Virus record (IMG/VR): IMGVR_UViG_3300025120_000051
Span: 1 to 60,330 of that record
Source of the DNA: a virus
Strand: one strand, 5' to 3'
Length of the DNA stretch: 60,330 nucleotides
Made by a program: the position numbers and the translations under genes. Numbering within the stretch: position 1 is the stretch's first letter; each line of letters opens with the position of its first letter. Under the pieces are notes generated by a model. The model was given only the letters and a program-made list of their open reading frames with translations, was not told the origin of the DNA and searched no databases. Below, one piece after another: positions 29,524 to 39,638 of this stretch.

Positions 29524-30741
29524 TTATTTTAAAGTGTAGTTTAATCCTATTGATGTATTGAATAATTCGCTATCCCACATTTTAGCATATTCACCTTCGA
29601 TAAATATACCTAAGTTTTTATTTATTTTCCAACCAAGATTTATTCCAGCATTGTAATCTTCCCACTGTTGTAATTCTGAGTCCTGTACTAAACCTCCTTT
29701 ACCCCAATTGTTTCTATTAAGGTAACTAACGGCTTCGTCTCCTTTTATATATTTGTGATAAGGTAGTATATAATTTGCGTATGCATGAAGCCAGAAACTA
29801 TTTTTGTAGTGGTAAAAATCAACTCCGACAATAGGTGCAATTTCACCAAAAGCATCTAACAAGTCCCATTGCTCTCCGTTGTATCTATTCATTAGATCTG
29901 TAAACACAGTTTCTCTAAACTCTAAATCACTATCAGCTACTCTGTTTCCTTCTTCATCAATCCAATACCAATCACTAGTTTCATTACCAGCTTCATCTGT
30001 AGATGTGTAGTATATATCATCATAACCATATTCAAAACCTAGCGTATACCACGGGTTGACTGGGTATTCATATTCATTACCTTGTGAATCAGTGTATACT
30101 TCTGTTTCGTTTAACCATATTTCTACTGGATTATAACCGTAAGCTCTATCGTGTGTACGGTATATTGCACCTGCAGATATACTAAACTTTTCACCAAGAG
30201 GTAATCTAGCTCTTACTTCTGCTGATTGATATTTTAGGTTTATCTTAGAAACCTCTCTTGATTCTGCTTTTACAATGTGATATTTACCTGTATGCTTTAA
30301 AAAGAATCTATGATTTTCAAACATCTCGCCTCTCCATCTTTCTTTTTCTACATGAAATTGATATTCTAAACCTTTAAAAGCAGATGTAGGTGCGGAAAAA
30401 GCTAATTGATTTTCTGTACCGTCGTAAAAGTTTTTAGGTTTTCTTTCATAGCTAAATCTAGCTAGTTTTCTTATACCAAAACCTAACCTATAATCAAAAG
30501 GATAGTCAGGAGTATCATCTACCACAACCGGTATATCATATAGTCCATCACCCTCGCCAGTTCTTACAAAAAATACGTTCTCATTTGCTTCTATAGAATT
30601 AGAAACATCAGCAGCTCCGTATATAGTACCGTACTTTATAAAGTCTTGGTATAAAGATTTAAATAAGTTTTTCTTTTCTTCAATTTGTGCAGAAGAAGTT
30701 AGGGTTGATAGTAAGAGTACTATAAATAGCAATTGTCTCAT
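29524..30741 (-). CDS. Phage-encoded outer-membrane beta-barrel protein
   Basis: 405 residues. The signal peptide MRQLLFIVLLLSTLTSSAQ is typical of Bacteroidota. The mature part is rich in aromatic, alternating strands (LGFGIRKLARFSYERK, INLKYQSAEVRARLPLG, FSISAGAIYR) separated by acidic loops, and the C-terminal strand is FNTSIGLNYTLK, resembling the beta-signal of outer-membrane barrels. It would insert in the host outer membrane, or be carried on the virion. Blocking of adsorption by other phages is a reasonable hypothesis. It lies between internal virion proteins and lysis-type genes. Confidence 0.75.
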   Translation of the reverse strand: MRQLLFIVLLLSTLTSSAQIEEKKNLFKSLYQDFIKYGTIYGAADVSNSIEANENVFFVRTGEGDGLYDIPVVVDDTPDYPFDYRLGFGIRKLARFSYERKPKNFYDGTENQLAFSAPTSAFKGLEYQFHVEKERWRGEMFENHRFFLKHTGKYHIVKAESREVSKINLKYQSAEVRARLPLGEKFSISAGAIYRTHDRAYGYNPVEIWLNETEVYTDSQGNEYEYPVNPWYTLGFEYGYDDIYYTSTDEAGNETSDWYWIDEEGNRVADSDLEFRETVFTDLMNRYNGEQWDLLDAFGEIAPIVGVDFYHYKNSFWLHAYANYILPYHKYIKGDEAVSYLNRNNWGKGGLVQDSELQQWEDYNAGINLGWKINKNLGIFIEGEYAKMWDSELFNTSIGLNYTLK

Positions 30742-30783
30742 TGTTCGCTTGTTTTAATTATTATTACTTGTTTTAAATCTATT

Positions 30784-33690
30784 TTAATTTTTTTTACGCC
30801 TAACATTAACTCTTCGTCTACTTTTTGTTCTAGAGTTCGATTTAACCCTGCGTACTTCTTCTGGGCGCATAGAATCATATAGCTTTTCAAGTTGTTCATC
30901 TGAAAGACCTAGCTCCCATTCACTCCAACCTGACAACAAAGCTGCTTTAGCCCACATTTCGTTATCTTCGTCCATAGCATCTTGAACATTTTTCATCTTC
31001 TTAAGTATTCTATCCACTGGTAGATTAGCTGTAGCTGACAACACTTGAGCTCCAGCCATGTAAGCTGGATTGTCTAAACCAAATCCACCTTCTTTCATTT
31101 CATCTAAATCGTAATCTAAAGATCTAAACGCGGATCTTACTTTAGTAACTTTAGATGATATAGGTGGCGCAAAGTCTAACGTTTCCCAAGCGGCATTTTC
31201 GTACTTTGGATTACCTTTAGAATGTTCTTGTGATAACTTAAATAAAACGTTTTTAACTGTAGACACCGCAGCACCGCCAATTCCAAGCCCCCTTAATTGA
31301 GAATCAAGCATACCGTTTATCATATTTGATGATTTATCAATAATCTGTTGTTGATCATCAGGGTCTTCGTCAAACCCAATAGCAAACATTGCTTGTTGTA
31401 AAGTGTTAAATATAAGGTTTTGCACAAAGCCATAGTATATTATTTTAGATAAATTACTTTTTGCATCTCCTCTCCCGTTAGCTAAATCTTGTATTGCTCT
31501 TTTTTGTAATCTAGTATACTGCATTGGTGTGTTAGCAAAAGCTAAAACAACTCTACCTAAACCAGAGGCTTGTTGCGCTGATATTCTATCAGGTCTACTA
31601 GACTGTTGAGACTCTTCGGTTATTTCTCTAAAATCTCTAAAAGCTTTTTCTTTAGCTTTAACCTCTGACAAACCTTCTTTTAAGTAGCTATTTATTCTGT
31701 TTCTATAAAAAGAAGCACCACCACTAGATATTGCAAAACTATCAGCGCCTCTTGTCATTACAAAACCTTTGTTAAGTAAATAAGATATAGCTCCTTTAAC
31801 ACCACCTCTACTAGACATGTCTGCTATTTCTGATTCGTTAATATTTATCTTTAAACCATCACGCCTTTGCACTAAGTAATCTGAATTAAACAACTCTTTG
31901 AAATCTTTCCAATATTGTTTTTGATTACCAAAAGCTTTAGCTGCTGCTAAAGGGTTGTTATCTTTGAAGTTTACGTAGTTTATAGCTGATATAGTTTGTA
32001 GTACGGCTGATCTAGAGTTTAAGAACATAATAGCACCAACAGAGTTGTTTGTCCAGTCTAACACTTCGTTTTCTAGTCTTTGGAATACTCCACCTAGCTT
32101 TTTTCTGTTAGAACCACTTTCCATTCTTTGTAGTATATTTTCTAAGGCTTTTCTAGCATTACCACCATATGCTGCTTCATACTTATTTAGGTTTGCTTCA
32201 GAAAAAATTTCATTTTTATTTTCAATCCACTGTTGAAGATGTTTTTTTCTTTTAGTTGTATTAATACCTTCTATCATATCAGTAGTAATAGTTCCGGCTA
32301 ACCAACCAACTCCAGGTTTAGTGTAAGCATCTCCTTTGTGAATAAGCATTAATCTATCAGCAAAGTCTTTTAAATCTTTGTTTGATTTAACAAATCCATC
32401 TATTTGTTTTAAATCTCTTTTAGATATACCAGGTATTTCCATTTTTTGCTTATTCCAAATATAAACTCTTAAAGCTTGTTCTTTTGTATAACCAGCAGCT
32501 GCACCTTCTTTTAACTTATCTCTCAAGCCTTTTGGTACAGATTTGATTTCTTTTTTTAAAGCATGAAAATCTTTCATTAACTGATGCCTTTCTTTAGTTA
32601 TTGCATTTTCACCTCTAGCGTATGGATCTAGTAAGTTTGTTTTGTACCATGCCATTTGAGCATCTCCGGTTTTACCCTTACCTAAAGTAGGGTAAATTAA
32701 GCCCACAAAGTCTTCAGCAGTTGGTGGGATCCAAAATTTAAACTTACCCTTAGTAGCGCCTGCTACCTCACCTTTTGCTTTGCTATACACTTTCTCAGCT
32801 CCAATACCAGTTTTGTTTTCTAAAACATTATTAAACTCTTTACCAAGATCTCTACTCATTAAAGCTTGTTGAACTTCAGATTTAACATCTAGGTTTTGTA
32901 AAATATCTTTAACAGCTTTAACATTTTTAATTGCATCATCAGCAAAGTAAAAATCATTATAACCCTCTATATATTTATCTTTAACCCAATCAGCCTTCGC
33001 TTTTGCTGCTCCGTTCTCAAGTCCAGTTATATTTTCTATAGGAATTTCTAATCCAACACCTTTTAAAAATTTGTTAATAGCTATAGCGGATGCTTGAGGT
33101 CTAGCTGTTAATACAAATATATTCTTATTCCCAAACTTACCTTCTCTTTTGACAGCTAAATCAAACAAAGGCCCTTTCTTACCATCAATAACCTTGTTAA
33201 ATTCTGAAAAATCATACTTAGCACCTTGCTTTGTTAGCTTAGCATCTTGTTTAGCAAACTCTGTTGCGTTTATTTTAAACTTATTACCATTAGGCATGGT
33301 AACAATTATTTGACTATTAGTTCTAGCTAAAGTGTCATCAAAATCAAAAATACTTATACCTCTTTTTTCTTTTTTTCTGTTTCTACCTTCTTGCAGTATC
33401 TTATCAAGCCTGTTTGCATCTACTATTTTTTCTAAGTTTTTAGCCTGTTGCTTGTATTCAGAAGACATTATCTCTTGATATAACGTCTTTTTAAATTTAC
33501 TACTAACACTATATATGTTTTTAGCTAGCTCTAGGTTTTGCCCAAATCTAAATATATCAGCATTACTAGTTCTAGCGTCTATTGTTTCTCCTTTTGAGTT
33601 TTTGATAAAGTCTATCATATTAAATTCAGCTAATCTTCCATAAACACCTCTGTATTTACTCAAGCTTTTACCACCTTCAACACCCCACAT
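30784..33690 (-). CDS. Internal virion polyvalent protein, C-terminal part with HAD domain
   Basis: 968 residues as read, but this is the C-terminal third of one ~2,910-codon gene interrupted by the 115-bp duplication at 33598-33827; its first 31 residues repeat those before the break. A HAD phosphatase-like domain is near residues 110-270: IFDFDDTLA (Asp 116, Asp 118), FVLTARPQ and FYFADDAIKNV. Further on are long helical regions, membrane-prone stretches (KIIYYGFVQNLIFNTLQQAM) and a very basic C-terminus. Probably ejected into the host with the DNA. Confidence 0.85.
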   Translation of the reverse strand: MWGVEGGKSLSKYRGVYGRLAEFNMIDFIKNSKGETIDARTSNADIFRFGQNLELAKNIYSVSSKFKKTLYQEIMSSEYKQQAKNLEKIVDANRLDKILQEGRNRKKEKRGISIFDFDDTLARTNSQIIVTMPNGNKFKINATEFAKQDAKLTKQGAKYDFSEFNKVIDGKKGPLFDLAVKREGKFGNKNIFVLTARPQASAIAINKFLKGVGLEIPIENITGLENGAAKAKADWVKDKYIEGYNDFYFADDAIKNVKAVKDILQNLDVKSEVQQALMSRDLGKEFNNVLENKTGIGAEKVYSKAKGEVAGATKGKFKFWIPPTAEDFVGLIYPTLGKGKTGDAQMAWYKTNLLDPYARGENAITKERHQLMKDFHALKKEIKSVPKGLRDKLKEGAAAGYTKEQALRVYIWNKQKMEIPGISKRDLKQIDGFVKSNKDLKDFADRLMLIHKGDAYTKPGVGWLAGTITTDMIEGINTTKRKKHLQQWIENKNEIFSEANLNKYEAAYGGNARKALENILQRMESGSNRKKLGGVFQRLENEVLDWTNNSVGAIMFLNSRSAVLQTISAINYVNFKDNNPLAAAKAFGNQKQYWKDFKELFNSDYLVQRRDGLKININESEIADMSSRGGVKGAISYLLNKGFVMTRGADSFAISSGGASFYRNRINSYLKEGLSEVKAKEKAFRDFREITEESQQSSRPDRISAQQASGLGRVVLAFANTPMQYTRLQKRAIQDLANGRGDAKSNLSKIIYYGFVQNLIFNTLQQAMFAIGFDEDPDDQQQIIDKSSNMINGMLDSQLRGLGIGGAAVSTVKNVLFKLSQEHSKGNPKYENAAWETLDFAPPISSKVTKVRSAFRSLDYDLDEMKEGGFGLDNPAYMAGAQVLSATANLPVDRILKKMKNVQDAMDEDNEMWAKAALLSGWSEWELGLSDEQLEKLYDSMRPEEVRRVKSNSRTKSRRRVNVRRKKN

Positions 33691-33827
33691 GTTTTCAGCA
33701 ATTAATAATGCAGTTTTTGATAAAGTCTATCATATTGAACTCAGCTAATCTTCCATAAACACCTCTGTATTTACTTAAGCTTTTACCACCTTCAACACCC
33801 CACATATTTTCAGCAATTAATAATGCT
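33598..33827. repeat. 115-bp near-perfect tandem duplication
   Basis: 33598-33712 and 33713-33827 are the same 115 bases with four internal differences, all synonymous in the coding frame (E, F, L, N codons). Because 115 is not a multiple of three, it shifts the frame and splits the polyvalent gene. See findings. Confidence 0.97.
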
Positions 33828-36800
33828 GACTCTAAACTTTGCTCACTACTTGATTTTAAGTGCTCGTACTTAGAGTATTTTTTAAATACATGTGTTTCAG
33901 CTTCATTTTTAAAGTTTTTACTTTTAAACTTTGTGAAACCACCAATAGCGTTATTATAGCCACCAGCTTTTACAAGCTGTTTAACTTCTTTTTTAATATT
34001 AGGGTTATTAAAATAACCTTGTTTTGGAATCCAAAAATAACTTCCTGGAGATAAGTTTCTTTCACCTTTGGTTCCTTGTTGTGAGTTTTCTTTCTTTAAC
34101 TTAAATACATGGCCTAATCTATTATCTTTAATTTTTTGCGTTGAACCACTATGAACCCAATGCTCTAACGTCCTGTTAAACGCATCGTAAAAAACATCTA
34201 ATTGCTTTGCACCTGGGTTTTCTTTGTAATATTCAGCAAGTTGTTCTCTACCTTTTTTACCACCTACTGCAGCTGCTTTTTTCCAAGCAGTAAAGTTGCT
34301 AGCGTTGTAAGCTCCTTTTATTGACTTCCAGTCTATCGACTCTACTAGTTCAATAATTTCTTTTGGTAAAGGGTTTTCACCTTTAACAGATGTAGAAGGT
34401 TTTGTTAAAGCTTCTTTGAGTGAGTTTATTTCTTTAGTTAAAGAAGCAGCATTACCTTTGCCTAAAGTTTTGTTGTGTAAACCAACAAGATCCATCATTA
34501 ACGCCATATTACCGTCAATTTTATTCTGTGTAATAGCTGGCCATAAATCAAATATAGTTTTAGAATTTTTAATATAATTTCTTCTTAAACCTTCACTTTC
34601 TTTAGATTGAAATTCTTTAGGACCCATGTTAGCGTACTCATGGTTAGTCATAACATCTGAAAATTCAGAACCTTTAACGCCAGAAACAAACCTAGTTTGA
34701 GCATCAGCTCCAGCTAAAGCTTTATTAGCTATAGATAAGTCTAATAAATCTTTAATTCTATCATATGCTTGTTCGCCATATTTTGCAATAAAAGCTTTTG
34801 GGTTTCTCTCATGTAATCCCATCGCTGCTAATTGTTCAGCTTTCTGTATTTTATTAGTACCGAAAGCTTTGCCAAGATCATTAGAATTTAGTAATTCAGA
34901 CTTACCACCAGCAATTTGGTTGTACAAAGCATCTCTAGCTGATTGATCTCTTAATTCAGGGTTAACAGTTTCGTTACCTGGTTTTTCTAAATAATTTCTA
35001 ACAACTTGATTTGTTATAGCTCTACCTGTTTCAGATATTAAAGCATCTATAGCTCTTATCTGTTTACTTTGAGCTTTTATTTTAGTTTGTTTAAAATCAA
35101 CCTTACCTTCTGGTGTTAAAAATATTCCTAGCTTTTCTAAAAACTGTGTTTTATTTAAGTTTTTTATTTTATTTTGAACTGGTAACCCTGCGGTTTTACC
35201 TGTCTTACTTGACGATGCTTCTGCTGCTACACCTTTTCTACTAGCCGCATTATAAAGCAAACCGTTTAATAACGAAGGTTCTATCATTGTAGATAAACCC
35301 TCTATTTTAGATTTACCTGTTTTTAACATAGCGCCGTGAGGCAATAAGTCATACAATGTTTTCCAGTTTTCAGCTATGTATTCTGATTTTTGTTTTGAGT
35401 TTTTACTAGACTCTCCTTTAACTACATCAGTTCTACCTCCAAACATCTCCATTGTTATATCTGGCTTTAAATCTAATAAGTCTCTATAGTTATATTTTTC
35501 TATGTTTTCAATATCAATCTTACTTTCTATAGATTCAACGTGCTTATCTGTTAGTTTTAAACTTTCTTTTAAGTTTATTAAGCCAGCCTCAGCTTGTCTT
35601 GGCCCAACACTTCCACCAGATGAAACACCACCTTCAAGTTGTAAGAAACTACCATCCGCGTCTATGCTAACAGTTTGTATTTCTCTTCCTTGAGTAAACC
35701 TATCATATATAGCTCCAGATCTTCCACCTCCAAAACCACCACCACCATAAAGACCTTGGATTAAGTATGATCCAAATTCACCTTTGTCAGGAGTGTATGT
35801 TTTAGATAGCTTAACAACTTCTAATAATGTTTCTTGTTTAAAATCAGATCTTTCACCTCCTTTAAATGGATCAAACTTGTTGTTTACAAAGCTTTCTACA
35901 AGTAACATGTTATTAGCTATAAGTCTTCCTTCTAAAGCTAAAGAACCACGGTTGTCTAGATTTTTCTCTTTCTCAAGCTTTCTAGCATCAAATAACTTAT
36001 CAGAAAGATCTTTATTTTTTTGTATTGTTAATTCGTTTTTAACATCTCTAGAATTCAAAGCTTCTCTTTGTGAGTTTTGTTGAATATCTAGTTTTAATAA
36101 ATCAACTTCATTTAATTTATATCTACCATCTTCAACTTTAAGATCTGATAGCGGATTATCTTTAACAAACCTAGTTAGTTTGTTTGAATACCCAACATCT
36201 AAACGTATATCTCTAGTTAATCTCGCTACATACCCTATAAAATCTTCTGCTGTTTTAATTTTCGGTTGGTAACCAGGTATCATTTCTTCAAAGAAACTAG
36301 TGAAATTAGCTTTAACCTCTTTTACAGCACTAGTAGCATATAGTTCGTAATACAAGCTTGGGTTTGAAAAAGCCTCTAACATGTAAGCTAGATATTCTTC
36401 GTTTTTAATTTCACGACCTCTACCACTTTCTAGCAAATCTATTATTTTCTTTAAAGACTCTGGAGCTTTATCATAATCTTTAGTTAATGACTTACCTATT
36501 TGTTTATCATACTTATGAAACACTTCTGCCATGTTTTTCTTAAACTGTAGTGTCATACCTGGGTTTGCTGATTCTATAGCTCGAAAAGCAGCGTGACCAA
36601 TCATCTCGTGTATTTCTTTACCTTTATAACCCTCTTTGTTGTATACTTCTTTATTAAATATTATAAGGTCTTTACCTCCTTTTCCTCCACCTTGTAGAAA
36701 CTGAGCTGGGCTCATGTTTTTACCACCGTGAAAGTTTTTATTTTTACCATCTACAAATCTAACATCATACCCTTTGTACAAAAACTCACCTTTTTCGTTT

Positions 36801-39631
36801 CTACCAACAGCTTCTTGTATTATTTTTTGAAAAGGCTCTGTGTATCTTTTTTTAAAGTTAGATTCAAACTCAGGGTTTTTAGTATCTAATTCATTAGCCA
36901 TTTCCTCTAGTATAACCATTTGAGCAAATGTGTCTTTAGTTTCTTGATAACCATCATATTTAGATTTCTCCTCTTTAGATAGTTCTTCGTATTTTCTGCC
37001 GTTTAAGATTTTATCTTGAGCTTCTTGAAGTTCTAAAGACGCTCTTTGTTTAGCACCAGTTGTCATTAAATCTACACCTAAACCTACTTTACCGTTAGGC
37101 TTAATTCTAAATGCTTTAACATTGTGAGCTCCAACTAAACCGAAAACAAGAGAATTAGTAACAAGTCGTTGTGTTACATCTGACATATCACCATACATGT
37201 CGTTAAACTCTGCTTTAAAATCCTTAACATCCATAAAATCTTCGTAAGCTAACTCAGTGATGCTAGCTAACTCCATAGAAGCAGCACCAATTGGGCCTGC
37301 TTTAACAACTTTGTTGTGTAGGTTGTTTAACCATTTAAACCTTCCAGTAATGTTAAAATACGGTTGAGCTAAAACACCACCTGTGTAAAAAGCAGCACCT
37401 GATGTAGGTTTAAAACCAACACTTTGCATTTTAATTTCTTCCACAGCTACCATACCTAGATGACCTAACATTTTTTTAACTCTACTACCTGATCTTATCA
37501 TTCTACCTAAAGCAGCTGGAATACCAGTTCCTTTTGTTATAGCACCAATAACAGCTAGCTCGGTAAGCATTGGCGCGAAATGACCAACACCTTCTGAAAC
37601 GTTTTCAGACATACTTCTTGCTAGTTGATCTTTTTGGTCATCAGTAAATTGTAATGATTTTACCTCGCCTTTTTCTATTTTATCTTTATTCTGTATATTG
37701 TAATCTGATTGAAACTCTTGAATTTCATCTAATAAAAACCTATTAGTGTTTGTTTTACCAGTTATTTTAGCTAAATTTTCATCAGCTTCTATTTCAGTAT
37801 TACCAAAAAAATGAGTTCCAAAAGCTTTAACTCCAGTATTAAACATACTACCAAAAAAACCTGATTTTTCAAGCTTAGATGGATCTATGTCTAATTCGTG
37901 AAGTTTAAACATTGCTCTTCTAGCTCCTAGATTATCATCTAAAGCAGCGTCGTGAGTTTCTATCCAATCTTTATCTTCTTTACTTAAAGCACCACTAGCT
38001 CTGTTAAGTACTCCAAACCCATCAGCATCTCTACTAGATAATCCATTTTTATGCATTGTTGCATAATCACCTTCCCAAACGTAAGTAAAATCTACTGTGT
38101 CATTCTTTAAATTCTCTTTGAATGAAACGTCTACGCCAGGTAAATTTGAAAGTTTCGACGAAGGGTATGATGTAGTAATATTAATCTTTATATTTTTATC
38201 TTTTGCCTCTTGCTGTAAGTTAAAATACCTTTTGAATAAACCATCATAATGAATATCCATAGCTTCACGATCGCTAAGCATTGCATTACCAGCCTTGTTC
38301 TTTACAAGCGCGATGTTGTTTTCTTGAGAATTTTTAGTTAACTTTGCAGATGCAGCTATTCTGTCAGCAGACGCTTGGGTGTAACCTTGTTTAACATAAT
38401 AATTACTACCAAGCTCTTCATCGTCAAGCGCTATGCCTTTTATAACGTTTTCTGATGCTTTTATTATTTTCTCCTCTACTTTTATTTGCTCTTTTAAAAC
38501 TTCAACGTCTGCACCTCCAGCGTCTAATCTTGCTTCTAAATCTTTTATTTTATCGTAAGATTTTCTAAGTATTTTTACATTTAAATGTTTTATCTGAGCA
38601 TTTTTATTACCCTCACCTTCTACAACGTTACCTTGGTCATCTCTTTTTATACCTAGCTCTTTATCTATAAAGTTTTTATAATAAGGAGTTTCAAATACTT
38701 TTTTGTCTTTTTGATCAACTTGAGCCTTAACAAAGTTCCAGTATTCTTCTTTTTCTTTAGCTTCAACAAGTGTTGTTTGAAACATTCCTTTAGAAGCTAC
38801 ACTACCGTTTATAAATTTAACAAACTGATCTTTAGTAAGTTTAGTTCCGGTTTTTTCCTTAATTTGCTCATAAAGAGTGTCATTGATTTTTTCTCTATTA
38901 TCACCCATCATTACATCAAGCTTATTAGTATCGTAACTATGAGCTTCACCTATACCGTATTTTGCAGGGTTGTCGTATATTTCTCTTAAGTTGTTTTTGG
39001 TAACGTCTGCCAATTTGTTAACCTCTTCTGCAGTTAATGGAGTTTTTATATTGTTGTTTGTGTAATTAGAAGTAGGAATACCCATACTGCTAGCGCCGTA
39101 CGATGTTCTTGGTTTTGGTGTTGATTTATCTTGAGTTGTTACAGTTGGGTAATCTTGAGGTAATAAGCCTGTTTTTTTAAATGCTTGCTTTTCACCCTCG
39201 GTTGAAGTATTATTTTCTTCTATAAACTTAATAAAACTATCGTATTGAGAATCTTGTTGATCCCTTTCATTTCCGTAATTCCAAAATGATTTTAAAGTAA
39301 ATGTTTCAGACTTTTTGTTAGGACCAGTTACACTTATTCTGTCAAGACCAGGTGTAGACTCCTCAAACTTATAAGGTAAGTCTTTGTATTTCTCCTTTAA
39401 CTTCTCAACAACCTTTCCCTCAGCATCACCACCATCTCTATCTCCAATATCAAAATCATCCATTGATATATGGTTATACGGTGATGGTGCTTCTGTGTTG
39501 TCACTTTCTGTTTTTTCAACAAAGTCAGTTACACCAAAAGCTTCTTTAAACTCTTCTATGCTCATACTTAAGTTAGCAGCTTCTCGTTGAAGGTAACTTA
39601 AATCAACTTGTCGTCCGTTTATTTCAAACAT
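33695..39631 (-). CDS. Giant polyvalent internal virion protein, N-terminal part
   Basis: 1,978 residues as read; the last five (CIINC) come from the frameshift at the 115-bp duplication, and the natural protein likely continues into the 968-residue frame. A metalloprotease-like motif HEMIGH starts at residue 1008 (LLHEAxxH type of phage polyvalent proteins). Coiled-coil and helical segments dominate the N-terminus, and membrane-prone parts lie near residues 680-830. No DxDxD RNA polymerase signature was found in the central part. By position (after tail genes, with two other ejection proteins) it is a virion protein injected at infection. Its exact enzymatic content is uncertain. Confidence 0.85.
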   Translation of the reverse strand: MFEINGRQVDLSYLQREAANLSMSIEEFKEAFGVTDFVEKTESDNTEAPSPYNHISMDDFDIGDRDGGDAEGKVVEKLKEKYKDLPYKFEESTPGLDRISVTGPNKKSETFTLKSFWNYGNERDQQDSQYDSFIKFIEENNTSTEGEKQAFKKTGLLPQDYPTVTTQDKSTPKPRTSYGASSMGIPTSNYTNNNIKTPLTAEEVNKLADVTKNNLREIYDNPAKYGIGEAHSYDTNKLDVMMGDNREKINDTLYEQIKEKTGTKLTKDQFVKFINGSVASKGMFQTTLVEAKEKEEYWNFVKAQVDQKDKKVFETPYYKNFIDKELGIKRDDQGNVVEGEGNKNAQIKHLNVKILRKSYDKIKDLEARLDAGGADVEVLKEQIKVEEKIIKASENVIKGIALDDEELGSNYYVKQGYTQASADRIAASAKLTKNSQENNIALVKNKAGNAMLSDREAMDIHYDGLFKRYFNLQQEAKDKNIKINITTSYPSSKLSNLPGVDVSFKENLKNDTVDFTYVWEGDYATMHKNGLSSRDADGFGVLNRASGALSKEDKDWIETHDAALDDNLGARRAMFKLHELDIDPSKLEKSGFFGSMFNTGVKAFGTHFFGNTEIEADENLAKITGKTNTNRFLLDEIQEFQSDYNIQNKDKIEKGEVKSLQFTDDQKDQLARSMSENVSEGVGHFAPMLTELAVIGAITKGTGIPAALGRMIRSGSRVKKMLGHLGMVAVEEIKMQSVGFKPTSGAAFYTGGVLAQPYFNITGRFKWLNNLHNKVVKAGPIGAASMELASITELAYEDFMDVKDFKAEFNDMYGDMSDVTQRLVTNSLVFGLVGAHNVKAFRIKPNGKVGLGVDLMTTGAKQRASLELQEAQDKILNGRKYEELSKEEKSKYDGYQETKDTFAQMVILEEMANELDTKNPEFESNFKKRYTEPFQKIIQEAVGRNEKGEFLYKGYDVRFVDGKNKNFHGGKNMSPAQFLQGGGKGGKDLIIFNKEVYNKEGYKGKEIHEMIGHAAFRAIESANPGMTLQFKKNMAEVFHKYDKQIGKSLTKDYDKAPESLKKIIDLLESGRGREIKNEEYLAYMLEAFSNPSLYYELYATSAVKEVKANFTSFFEEMIPGYQPKIKTAEDFIGYVARLTRDIRLDVGYSNKLTRFVKDNPLSDLKVEDGRYKLNEVDLLKLDIQQNSQREALNSRDVKNELTIQKNKDLSDKLFDARKLEKEKNLDNRGSLALEGRLIANNMLLVESFVNNKFDPFKGGERSDFKQETLLEVVKLSKTYTPDKGEFGSYLIQGLYGGGGFGGGRSGAIYDRFTQGREIQTVSIDADGSFLQLEGGVSSGGSVGPRQAEAGLINLKESLKLTDKHVESIESKIDIENIEKYNYRDLLDLKPDITMEMFGGRTDVVKGESSKNSKQKSEYIAENWKTLYDLLPHGAMLKTGKSKIEGLSTMIEPSLLNGLLYNAASRKGVAAEASSSKTGKTAGLPVQNKIKNLNKTQFLEKLGIFLTPEGKVDFKQTKIKAQSKQIRAIDALISETGRAITNQVVRNYLEKPGNETVNPELRDQSARDALYNQIAGGKSELLNSNDLGKAFGTNKIQKAEQLAAMGLHERNPKAFIAKYGEQAYDRIKDLLDLSIANKALAGADAQTRFVSGVKGSEFSDVMTNHEYANMGPKEFQSKESEGLRRNYIKNSKTIFDLWPAITQNKIDGNMALMMDLVGLHNKTLGKGNAASLTKEINSLKEALTKPSTSVKGENPLPKEIIELVESIDWKSIKGAYNASNFTAWKKAAAVGGKKGREQLAEYYKENPGAKQLDVFYDAFNRTLEHWVHSGSTQKIKDNRLGHVFKLKKENSQQGTKGERNLSPGSYFWIPKQGYFNNPNIKKEVKQLVKAGGYNNAIGGFTKFKSKNFKNEAETHVFKKYSKYEHLKSSSEQSLESALLIAENMWGVEGGKSLSKYRGVYGRLAEFNMIDFIKNCIINC

Positions 39632-39638
39632 ATTTTAT

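Noticed and set aside
36500-39631. Virion RNA polymerase (crAss-like DxDxD) in the giant protein
   Set aside because: A DFDIGD string exists near residue 57, but it is at the extreme N-terminus without the surrounding polymerase motifs; the central region shows a zincin-like motif instead.
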